A stretch of 64,000 nucleotides of DNA from Blastocatellia bacterium (GTDB lineage Bacteria; Acidobacteriota; Blastocatellia; HR10; J050): contig JALSQX010000001.1 in assembly GCA_026985075.1 (NCBI GenBank), positions 1 through 64,000 of the forward strand. Reading direction: 5' to 3'. Made by a program: the position numbers and the translations under genes. The notes beneath the pieces were generated by a model. That model ran no database searches. It was not told where the DNA came from and saw nothing but the letters and a program-made list of their open reading frames with translations. The first letter of the stretch is position 1. Each line of letters starts with the position of its first letter. Below, piece after piece: positions 52,430 through 60,247 of the stretch.

Positions 52430-52480
52430 TCGAAGAGAGCCCATCTTCATCCTCGGCGAGCCGACCATGGAGAAGACATT

Positions 52481-53440
52481 ATGGCTACGTACCTGGTGAC
52501 CGGGGGAGCGGGATTCATCGGATCGCACCTGGTCGAAGCCTTGGTGAATCGGGGAGAGCGCGTTCGCGTCTTGGATAATCTGAGCGAGGGGAAGATGGAG
52601 AATGTGGCCTCGGTGATCGATCGCATCGAGTTCATGCGGGCCGATGTTCGTGATCCCGAGGCGGTGCGAGCGGCCGTCGAAGGCGTGGATTACGTCCTGC
52701 ATCAGGCGGCACTGCGCTCGGTGCCTCGCTCGGTGGACGATCCGCTGTCCACCAACGACGTGAACATCACCGGGACGTTGCACCTGTTACGAGCCGCTCA
52801 TCAGGCCGGTGTGAAGCGAGTGGTCTGTGCATCATCTTCATCAGTGTATGGTGGGAGCGGCGAAGCGCAGCAGTCCGAATCGCAGTTGCCCGCCCCTCTC
52901 TCTCCCTATGCGGTATCCAAGATCGCCGATGAATATTACTGCGCCGTGTTCACCAGAACGTATGGATTGGAGACGGTGAGTCTGCGGTACTTCAACGTGT
53001 TCGGTCCACGCCAGGACCCGGCATCTGAGTATGCGGCGGTCATTCCCCGCTTCATCCTCGCCGCTCTGAACGATGAGCCGCTGGAGATCCACGGGGATGG
53101 ATTGCAGTCGCGGGATTTCACCTACGTAGATAATGTCGTCGAGTTCAATCTCCTGGCAGCGACGGCGCCCGATATTGCCGGCGAGGTGTTCAATGTCGGG
53201 TGTGGCCAGAGCTATCAGGTGCTCGAGATTAAGACCTATCTGGAGAAGATCCTGGGGAGATCATTGAAGTTCTATCATGCGCCGCCGCGAAAAGGCGACG
53301 CGCGATATACGTGCGCCGATATGAGCAAGGCCCGGCGGCTGCTGGGATACGAGCCGAAGATTCCGTTCGAAGATGGGTTGCGCCGAACGCTGGCTTATTT
53401 CCAACAAGAGATGCGTCGAGGGACGGGTTCGACATCATGA
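52481..53440 (+). CDS. NAD-dependent sugar epimerase (GalE/WbpP-like SDR)
   Basis: The 319-residue extended SDR begins MATYLVTGGAGFIGSHLVEA and has ASSSSVYGG, the catalytic YAVSK and YFNVFGPRQDP. Sequence features fit UDP-glucose or UDP-N-acetylglucosamine 4-epimerases. Its TGA overlaps the ATG of the next gene (ATGA at 53437-53440). Confidence 0.87.
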   Translation: MATYLVTGGAGFIGSHLVEALVNRGERVRVLDNLSEGKMENVASVIDRIEFMRADVRDPEAVRAAVEGVDYVLHQAALRSVPRSVDDPLSTNDVNITGTLHLLRAAHQAGVKRVVCASSSSVYGGSGEAQQSESQLPAPLSPYAVSKIADEYYCAVFTRTYGLETVSLRYFNVFGPRQDPASEYAAVIPRFILAALNDEPLEIHGDGLQSRDFTYVDNVVEFNLLAATAPDIAGEVFNVGCGQSYQVLEIKTYLEKILGRSLKFYHAPPRKGDARYTCADMSKARRLLGYEPKIPFEDGLRRTLAYFQQEMRRGTGSTS

Positions 53441-54303
53441 TCGATCTTCACACCCACACGAGCATTTCCGATGGAACGCTTTCGCCGACCGAACTGGTTC
53501 GCGCCGCCAAGGAGAAGCATCTGGAGGCGGTGGCCGTGACCGATCATGATATTGTCGATGGACTGCCCGAAGCGCTGGCCGCCGGGCGAGAGGTCGGTCT
53601 TCTGGTCATTCCCGGCGTCGAAATCAGCGCCGACAGCCGGGCCGGGTCAATGCACATATTGGGGTATTTCGTGGATTATCGCGACGTCTCATTCCGGCGC
53701 GCCCTTCAGGAATTGCGCCAGTATCGGAATGAGCGCAATCCCAAGATCGTCGCTAAACTCAATCAACTGGGCCTGGCCCTCACCTACGAGGAAGTCAAAG
53801 CCAAAGCCGGTCGCGGAGCCGTAGGGCGTCCCCATTTCGCTCAAGTGCTCGTCGAGAAAGGATACGTGCGATCGACGCAGGAGGCGTTCGATAAATACCT
53901 CAAGGCGGGCGCGCCCGCCTATGTGGATAAAAAGCGCTTGGCGCCCGCCGAAGCCATCGATCTCATCCATCGAGCCGGCGGGCTCGCCGTGATGGCCCAT
54001 CCGGTTCGGTTGAACGTGCGCGACGAGCGCGATCTGGAGGCGCTCATCCGCGACGTCATTGATTGTGGCGTCGATGGGATTGAGGCCTACTATAGCGATC
54101 ACAGTCGTGAGTTGACGCGCTGGTTGCTCGACATGGCGCGACGGTTCGATCTGCTCGTGTTTGGAGGGAGTGACTTTCATGGCGACCATAAGCCTCATAT
54201 CGATCTCGGCGTGGGCCGAGGCGATCTGGCCGTTCCCGTCGAGTTATTGAAGCCCATCGAACGGCGTTTCGGCAGGAGCCTCAGCGATGTCGATGGCTGG
54301 TGA
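53437..54303 (+). CDS. PHP phosphoesterase (RNase AM/YciV-like)
   Basis: The 288-residue protein begins MIDLHTHTSISDGTLSPTEL and continues VAVTDHDIVDGLPEAL, IPGVEISAD, MHILGYFVDY, VMAHPVRLN and GGSDFHGDHKPH, the complete PHP metal-binding set of the TrpH/YciV group. Studied members hydrolyse 3',5'-bisphosphonucleotides such as PAP. The ATG overlaps the epimerase stop, and cysC follows within 85 bases, which agrees with PAP removal. Confidence 0.83.
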   Translation: MIDLHTHTSISDGTLSPTELVRAAKEKHLEAVAVTDHDIVDGLPEALAAGREVGLLVIPGVEISADSRAGSMHILGYFVDYRDVSFRRALQELRQYRNERNPKIVAKLNQLGLALTYEEVKAKAGRGAVGRPHFAQVLVEKGYVRSTQEAFDKYLKAGAPAYVDKKRLAPAEAIDLIHRAGGLAVMAHPVRLNVRDERDLEALIRDVIDCGVDGIEAYYSDHSRELTRWLLDMARRFDLLVFGGSDFHGDHKPHIDLGVGRGDLAVPVELLKPIERRFGRSLSDVDGW

Positions 54304-54386
54304 GCGATTGAAAGCTCGCCGGGAACAGGTCGCCGCTCGATTCAGCAGGTCGAGGACATCAGAACGATGCATGGAGGATGAAACGT

Positions 54387-55127
54387 ATGCCCGAAGGATT
54401 CACCGTGTGGTTCACCGGATTGCCCAGCTCGGGAAAGAGCACGTTAGCGCGCCTGCTGGAGCCGGTGATCCAGCAACGAGGATTACACGTTGAAGTATTC
54501 GATGGAGACGAAGTGCGGCAGCACCTCTCTAAAGGATTGGGATTTTCCAAGGAGGATCGAGATGAGAATATTCGTCGCATCGCCTACGTCGCCGGATTGG
54601 TGACGCGCACCGGCGGTGTGGCCATCACCTGTGCGATCTCGCCCTATCGAGCGCTTCGCCAGGAGGCGCGGCAGCGAATCGGACGGTTCGTCGAAGTGTT
54701 CGTTCACTGTCCAGTAGAGGAGTGCATCGAGCGGGATGTCAAAGGGCTCTACAAAAAGGCGCTCAGCGGTGAAATCCAGAATTTCACCGGCATCTCCGAT
54801 CCCTATGAGGAGCCGGAGCATCCGGAGGTCGTGGTGGAGACGCATCGGGAATCGCCCGAAGAGAGTCTCTCCAAGATCGTGCGGCGCCTGGAGGAACTGG
54901 GCTATCTGCCGCCGGAGGGATTCGGTGGGCTGACGCCGGTCTCCGTGCCCACCTATCTCTATCGGGAGATCCAGCAGCGACTGGACCGAAGCCGGTTCCA
55001 CGATGTCTCTCATTACGTGACGCATCTGCTCGTCCAGGCGTTGGAGGATCTCGAAGAGATGCCCATCACCGATCAGCAACGGCAGCAGATTCTGGGACGA
55101 TTGAGAGAGTTAGGATACGTGGAGTGA
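54387..55127 (+). CDS. cysC: Adenylylsulfate kinase with C-terminal RHH-like extension
   Basis: The 246-residue protein phosphorylates APS to PAPS. Residues 1-180 are the kinase: [17 protein letters not shown] (P-loop), [20 protein letters not shown] and [19 protein letters not shown]. From about residue 183, [17 protein letters not shown] ... [11 protein letters not shown] resembles a ribbon-helix-helix fold and is not part of typical CysC. ATG 54387 is preferred over 54378 because GGAGG at 54373-54377 would touch the latter. Confidence 0.92.
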   Translation: MPEGFTVWFTGLPSSGKSTLARLLEPVIQQRGLHVEVFDGDEVRQHLSKGLGFSKEDRDENIRRIAYVAGLVTRTGGVAITCAISPYRALRQEARQRIGRFVEVFVHCPVEECIERDVKGLYKKALSGEIQNFTGISDPYEEPEHPEVVVETHRESPEESLSKIVRRLEELGYLPPEGFGGLTPVSVPTYLYREIQQRLDRSRFHDVSHYVTHLLVQALEDLEEMPITDQQRQQILGRLRELGYVE

Positions 55128-55237
55128 GCGACGGGTGGAGAGTGCTCTTGGAGCGAGAGCGCGGCACTCGTTGTTGGTTGCTTCGAGCAGGGGAGCCGAG
55201 AAGGTCGTCATGCTCGTCCTGATGGAGGTTCATACTG

Positions 55238-56380
55238 ATGATTCCCAAACCCCATGGTGGTAAACTCGTCGATCGCGTGTTGAGTGTCAGGGAGCGAGAT
55301 CAAGTGCTCGCCGAGGTGGACGCGCTCCCTCAGTTGACGCTTCATACCGAACTGGCCACGGATGTGATGAACATTGCCACCGGCGTGTTCAGTCCGCTGG
55401 AAGGATTCATGAACGAGGACGATTTCCGGGGCGTGCTCCATCATAAGCGCCTCGCCAATGGTCTCCCGTGGACGATTCCCATCGTGCTCGACGTCGGCGA
55501 AGAGGACATCCGACGACTCGGGCGCCCGACGGTGCTCATGTGCGATGGTCATCCGGTGGCCTTGTTTCACCCGGGGAAGCCCTTCCGTTATGATAAAGAG
55601 GAATTTGCCCGGCAGGTATACGGGACCACCGATCGCCGGCATCCGGGCGTGGCGCGCCTGGAGGGTATGAAGGAGTGGCTCGTGGGTGGAGAGGTCGATC
55701 TCATCCAGGAGATCGAAACGCCGTTTTATAAATATAGTCTCCGGCCGATCGAAACCCGCGTCTTATTCGAGACCAAAGGCTGGCGCACAGTGGTCGGCTT
55801 TCAGACGCGGAACGTTCCCCATCTCGGACATGAATACGTGCAGAAAACGGCGCTCACCTTCGCCGATGGACTGTTCATCAATCCGGTGATCGGTCGGAAG
55901 AAGCCTGGTGATTTCAAAGACGAGGTCATCCTCAAAGCCTATGACGCGCTGATGGCGCACTATTATTTGAAAGAACGCGCTGTGATGGCCATCTTGCGGA
56001 CGGAAATGCGATATGCTGGTCCTCGGGAGGCCATCTTCCATGCCATCGTACGGAAAAACTTCGGCTGCACCTATTTCATCGTGGGGCGCGATCACGCCGG
56101 CGTGGGTGATTTCTACCCGCCATATGCTGCCCAGGAGATCTTCGATGAGTTTCCCGATCTCGGCATCATGCCGCTCTTTTTCAAGGCATTCTTCCATTGC
56201 CGACGCTGTGGGAGCGTCGCTAATGAGAAGACGTGCCCCCACGGCGAGGATGATCGATTGAACTTCAGCGGCACGCGATTGAGAGAACTGCTCTCCAAAG
56301 GTGAGTTGCCCCCCAAAGAACTCATTCGACCCGAGGTGGCCAAGATCATCATCGAGTTCGGAGATCCGTTCGTCGCCTGA
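55238..56380 (+). CDS. sat: Sulfate adenylyltransferase (ATP sulfurylase)
   Basis: The 380-residue enzyme makes APS from sulfate and ATP. Key parts are VFSPLEGFMNEDDF, the nucleotide motif QTRNVPHLGHE (family QTRNPxHxxHE; Val replaces Pro), VGRDHAGVGDFYPPY and a C-terminal CRRCG ... CPHG zinc site as in bacterial dissimilatory-type enzymes. GGAGG precedes the ATG. Its last 268 bases are also read antisense by the nucleotidase frame. Confidence 0.94.
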   Translation: MIPKPHGGKLVDRVLSVRERDQVLAEVDALPQLTLHTELATDVMNIATGVFSPLEGFMNEDDFRGVLHHKRLANGLPWTIPIVLDVGEEDIRRLGRPTVLMCDGHPVALFHPGKPFRYDKEEFARQVYGTTDRRHPGVARLEGMKEWLVGGEVDLIQEIETPFYKYSLRPIETRVLFETKGWRTVVGFQTRNVPHLGHEYVQKTALTFADGLFINPVIGRKKPGDFKDEVILKAYDALMAHYYLKERAVMAILRTEMRYAGPREAIFHAIVRKNFGCTYFIVGRDHAGVGDFYPPYAAQEIFDEFPDLGIMPLFFKAFFHCRRCGSVANEKTCPHGEDDRLNFSGTRLRELLSKGELPPKELIRPEVAKIIIEFGDPFVA

Positions 56381-58137
56381 GGCGCGAGCGATGAGGCACC
56401 CACCTTCGAGGATGGCCGGTATTCATCCATCATCCATCCCATCCGGTGCGGCGCACGCGGCGACGTAGCGAAGGGCAACAGGCGCCAGTTCTGACTCGGC
56501 TGGTCGGGGATGAGGCGATGCTGTGTCACCCATTCGATGATGAGCGTGCGGATGTCCCGATTCGAGCGGTAGACGATGGGAGCCCGTTTCAGCATCGTGT
56601 ATCCTCCACCACCATTGACGCGATAATTGTTGGTGGCTACGCGGAACATTTGATCTGGATCGACGGGTTTCCCTCGAAACGTCAGATGGACGATGCGATC
56701 TCCCACCGGGCGGCGAAGGTCGATATCGTATCGGACACCTTCGGCAGTATCGAAGTTGAAGCCGGGAACGTCGGGATTCACCAGCTCGCGTGGCGTGGCT
56801 CCCGGACGGTAAGGGAGGAAGTACCGCGCCGCATGTTCTAACGCCTGTTTGAGTTGGCGACCGGTCAATTCGACGACGACGAGCGTATTCTCGTAAATGT
56901 AAAGGCTGGCAATTTGTCGCACCGTCACCGGTCCAGCCGGGATGTGAACCGAGGGATTGAACATGGCGGCCAGGGAGACGTCGGCTTTCCCCACGTCCAA
57001 TTGCACCCGATGAATGAGGTCCAGAATAGCCGTGTCCTTGAATCGCGCCTCGCGCCCATCCAGATCCCTGGCCGTCTGGCCAATCACCGTATCGAGCCAG
57101 GCTTCCGTTCGTTGATGGTATGGTCTGGCCAGATCCAGGATCTCCGCATCGGCGGTGACGGCGTCATTGACGGGGATCAATCGACCGTGTTTGGCCACTA
57201 TTCGCCATCGCCCATCCGTCCCTCGCTCCAGGACGAGATCGACGCGGGCCAGATGCTCCGCCCACCGGCCGGCATTGACCAGCAAGACGCCATTGACCAA
57301 TGCTTCCGGGACTCGCCGATGGGTATGTCCCATGAGGATCACGTCCACACCGGGAACGGATTCGGCGATCTCATAGGCGCGATTCTCTCCGGGGATCTCA
57401 GAGGGCCGACGACGTCCCGTCTTCGGATCGCGATCCAGTCCCATATGAGCGGCGATGACGACGACGTCACATCGTTCCTTCCGGCGGAGAATGGGAACCC
57501 ACCGCCGAGCTTCCTCCAGGGCATCGCGAAATTCCAACCCGGCGTAGTTCTCCCTGTTCTCCCACACTGGCACCCCAGGAGTCGTCAACCCGAGAACGCC
57601 CACTCGCACACTCCCCACTTCGCGGATCGCATAAGGCGCGAAATAATTCGATCCATCGCTCTGGCGAGTGATGTTGGCCGAGAGCCAGGGAAAACCAGCT
57701 TGACGCCGTGCCTTGTCAATCACCTGGAGACCAAAATTGAATTCGTGATTCCCCACTGTCATGGCGTCATAGCCCATGTAGCTCATGACCAGCATCATGG
57801 GATCGGGCCATGTTCGCGCTCTCGTGTGATGATAATAGACGAGCGGCGTGCCTTGAATGCCATCGCCGTTGTCGATGAGGAGTGTATTGGGTTGCTCTCG
57901 ACGAATCTGTTTGACGATGGTGAAGATCTTGGCCAGGCCACGATTGGCCGGCCGATCAGTGTAATAGTCGATCGGATAGATGTTCCCATGAACGTCGGTC
58001 GTACCGAGAAGCGTGATCGAGGTCCGCGCCGGTGGATCGACATCGAAACGCTCAGCGCTCCAGGCACCCAGGCCGAGAAGAGCGAGGGCGAGGAGCAGAG
58101 AGGAGGTACTACGAAATCGCCACTGACGGTCTTCCAT
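56113..58137 (-). CDS. 5'-nucleotidase/2',3'-cyclic phosphodiesterase-like protein, 3' end extended
   Basis: From ATG 58137 the product is 674 residues, with a signal or anchor segment (SLLLALALLGLGAW). The metallophosphatase motifs are LGTTDVHGN, IDNGDGIQGTP, VGNHEFNFG, AAHMGLD and MGHTHRRVP; the 5'-nucleotidase C-terminal domain ends near NWRLLPF. The frame then lacks a stop and runs about 115 more residues to TAG at 56115-56113, through the antisense of sat. The normal stop appears lost. Expected location is the periplasm. Confidence 0.85.
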   Translation of the reverse strand: MEDRQWRFRSTSSLLLALALLGLGAWSAERFDVDPPARTSITLLGTTDVHGNIYPIDYYTDRPANRGLAKIFTIVKQIRREQPNTLLIDNGDGIQGTPLVYYHHTRARTWPDPMMLVMSYMGYDAMTVGNHEFNFGLQVIDKARRQAGFPWLSANITRQSDGSNYFAPYAIREVGSVRVGVLGLTTPGVPVWENRENYAGLEFRDALEEARRWVPILRRKERCDVVVIAAHMGLDRDPKTGRRRPSEIPGENRAYEIAESVPGVDVILMGHTHRRVPEALVNGVLLVNAGRWAEHLARVDLVLERGTDGRWRIVAKHGRLIPVNDAVTADAEILDLARPYHQRTEAWLDTVIGQTARDLDGREARFKDTAILDLIHRVQLDVGKADVSLAAMFNPSVHIPAGPVTVRQIASLYIYENTLVVVELTGRQLKQALEHAARYFLPYRPGATPRELVNPDVPGFNFDTAEGVRYDIDLRRPVGDRIVHLTFRGKPVDPDQMFRVATNNYRVNGGGGYTMLKRAPIVYRSNRDIRTLIIEWVTQHRLIPDQPSQNWRLLPFATSPRAPHRMGWMMDEYRPSSKVGASSLAPQATNGSPNSMMILATSGRMSSLGGNSPLESSSLNRVPLKFNRSSSPWGHVFSLATLPQRRQWKNALKKSGMMPRSGNSSKISWAAYGG

Positions 58138-58469
58138 GTTGATCAGCCTTCGCGTTCTTCGATCGGGCGAGTAATTATGAATCAATCAGTGAATCGGCGG
58201 CAAGTTGGTGAGAGTTGATCGGTGACACGTTCATCCTGCTTCGTGAGAGCGAATAGCCATCATCACCGATGCGCAGAGGGCGGAGAAGAACGGTGGATCC
58301 TCACGTCTGACTCAACGCTCGAACGTTGTTCGCCAGGGAACGGTTCTCTCCAGCGCGCCGATCAGCGGTTGGGAGTTCCCGGGAGGACGTCATGCACCAA
58401 GAGGCGCACCTGAGCGAGCGATCTTTCACCATAGGCGGGCACGAGTCATTCTTCTTTGGCCCCATTCCT

Positions 58470-58640
58470 CGAATACCCTGGAGCTGGCCTTCGAGGATGG
58501 TGGCGCTTCCGACCCAGAGGACGAGACGTGACCCCTCCCCGCTGACCGGCCGCAGAGCCTCCCAGCAGGAAGGTGAGCCGTCCGTGACCGGCCGACGCCA
58601 TGACCCCTCCCCGCAGCCAGGCTACGGGGGCTCTCTCCAA
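58470..58640 (+). repeat. Palindromic repeat cluster E
   Basis: A degenerate B element at about 58476-58496 is followed 60 bases later by a degenerate H hairpin at 58536-58556, and another at 58608-58628. A B-like fragment (GAAACCGGCCTTCGAGGATAG) recurs at about 58800-58821 and ACCCCTCCCCGC twice. Most of 58222-59273 shows no supported gene. Confidence 0.65.
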
Positions 58641-59273
58641 GCTCTGTGCCCATCTGTGGACGATGAATGCGATTGCATAGTCATCGAAACGATAATCCCG
58701 TACAACATCTGTGTCCATCCGTGGCGATGAATGGCCTCCTGTTACTCGCAGAACCAGGCGCGCTCCTCCGTCCGGTACCGAACGTCTTCGCTCAGGCCCC
58801 GAAACCGGCCTTCGAGGATAGTGACGCTCCTTGCTCTGAGGAAGCTGGCCGTTAGAACTCACACCGACCGATCTACCGTCCCGCGCTTGGTGACGCACGG
58901 GTATGGCAACGACGTCAAGCTGCTCGCACCAGCCAATCTGCTATCCTTACAAAACGGATCGGATGGATCTTGTTCTAGAGACGATGCCCCGCCCGCTTTC
59001 AAAAAGGGTGGCGCCGAATGGCATCTGGCGTTACTCGTTCTCCAGTGGTCGATCATAGCCGATGATCGATCTTCTCCCTTGTACGTGCGCCCTCCGAGTT
59101 CTCCGGTGTGGTCATCACAAGCTGGCCAGGATCGACCACCTCTCGGAGATGGGGCCGCCTTTTCAAGACTCATGGGAATGGGGAGATCAGTATCCTGGCG
59201 CGTGCTTCGGGCTTTTTTGCGCGCCTTCCGGATTGTTGACTCCCGGTTGGTGCTTCCCGGGCTTTGATCCACG

Positions 59274-59302
59274 TTGACAACTGATGGTCTCTTTGGTAGG
59301 GT
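59274..59302 (+). promoter_or_regulatory. Probable promoter, TTGACA-17-TAGGGT
   Basis: TTGACA at 59274-59279 and TAGGGT at 59297-59302 are 17 bases apart. It matches the promoter at 39650 in both hexamers and the GGTAGGGT context. The leader to the ATG at 59364 is about 55 bases. Confidence 0.55.
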
Positions 59303-59363
59303 TCCTTCCTCGCTGTCATCGAAGCGTGGAATGGAGTTTCGGACGCAGGGAGGAAAATGCAGG

Positions 59364-60113
59364 ATGAACCGCTTTCGAATGCTCATCGCCCTATTCGTCG
59401 TGATCGCCGTTTCAGGAGTTCTCACCACTGCCTCCACGCCGCCGCGAGCGGTTCAGGAGCCCGAGGATCTCACCGTCGTCCCCCGCACGCCGGTGGTGTA
59501 TGAAGGAATGCGAATTCAAGCTGGATTGCAACTCCCTGACGGAACCTGGAAGACGCGACCGGTTCAACAGCGAATTCCTTGCATCGGGAAGATCACCGCC
59601 GGCGTTCCCATCTTCTCGGCGGTGCAGGTCGAACAAGTGGGCTCCGAGCCCGAATGGAAAGAGATACCCATCGAGTTCAAAGACATCGAACAAACGTTCA
59701 CCACGCGCGTCTTGATCGTTCCCACCGAGGGAATCATCGATGACCTGCAAGTGAATGTGACTGCGGGCGGTGAACCGCTTCGCGTCGAGGCAGAGACGAC
59801 CGCACCGATTGCCGTCATGGAATTGGTCGGTGAGACGACGCTCGAGCTGGAGCTCCCTCGGATCACCCGCGAGATCGCCAAGATCGTGTTGAACATATTG
59901 GATCTTCGACGGAACATCAATCTGGACGAGGCGTTGAGCCAACTGGAGATTCCCAATATGCATCTGCGATGGATTCCCGTTTCGGCCGAAGGCATCGCCG
60001 AATTCGTCTCTCCCGATCCCAACATGCCTCCCGGATTGCAGCAGCAACTGGCCGATATGGACACTGTCCGCGTCCACATTATTGGAGCGGGATCATTACG
60101 GCTGCTCCGCTGA
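59364..60113 (+). CDS. Hypothetical secreted protein
   Basis: The 249-residue product begins with a signal peptide (MNRFRMLIALFVVIAVSGVL). The mature part (EDLTVVPRTPVVYEGMRIQA, VQVEQVGSEPEWKEIPIEFK, LDEALSQLEIPNMHLRWIPV) is acidic and beta-rich, with no catalytic motif or known domain recognised. ATG 59364 follows GGGAGGAAAATGCAGG. It stands alone, before polA, behind its own promoter. Confidence 0.6.
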   Translation: MNRFRMLIALFVVIAVSGVLTTASTPPRAVQEPEDLTVVPRTPVVYEGMRIQAGLQLPDGTWKTRPVQQRIPCIGKITAGVPIFSAVQVEQVGSEPEWKEIPIEFKDIEQTFTTRVLIVPTEGIIDDLQVNVTAGGEPLRVEAETTAPIAVMELVGETTLELELPRITREIAKIVLNILDLRRNINLDEALSQLEIPNMHLRWIPVSAEGIAEFVSPDPNMPPGLQQQLADMDTVRVHIIGAGSLRLLR

Positions 60114-60212
60114 ATTGAACAGGCTCCGGTCTCTGTGCATCCGGGTTCGACTGCCTTGGCCGATCATCCTGATCTCTGCTCCATCTCGTTGGAAGTGGAA
60201 GCACCCGCTTGC

Positions 60213-60242
60213 TTGACTCGCTTCCATCGGGGAGATTACCAT
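60213..60242 (+). promoter_or_regulatory. Possible promoter of polA
   Basis: TTGACT at 60213-60218 and TACCAT at 60237-60242 are 18 bases apart. Transcription would begin at about the first ATG (60248), so the mRNA might be leaderless; a GGGGAG at 60229-60234 argues for an alternative upstream promoter instead. Confidence 0.3.
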
Positions 60243-60247
60243 CAACG

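Noticed and set aside
56446..58218. Plus-strand frames of 131 and 454 codons
   Set aside because: They lie opposite the 5'-nucleotidase-like gene, whose five metallophosphatase motifs are clear.
60114..60208. Possible tRNA because of GGGTTCGACTGCC
   Set aside because: I could not find an acceptor stem, anticodon arm or CCA end around it on either strand.
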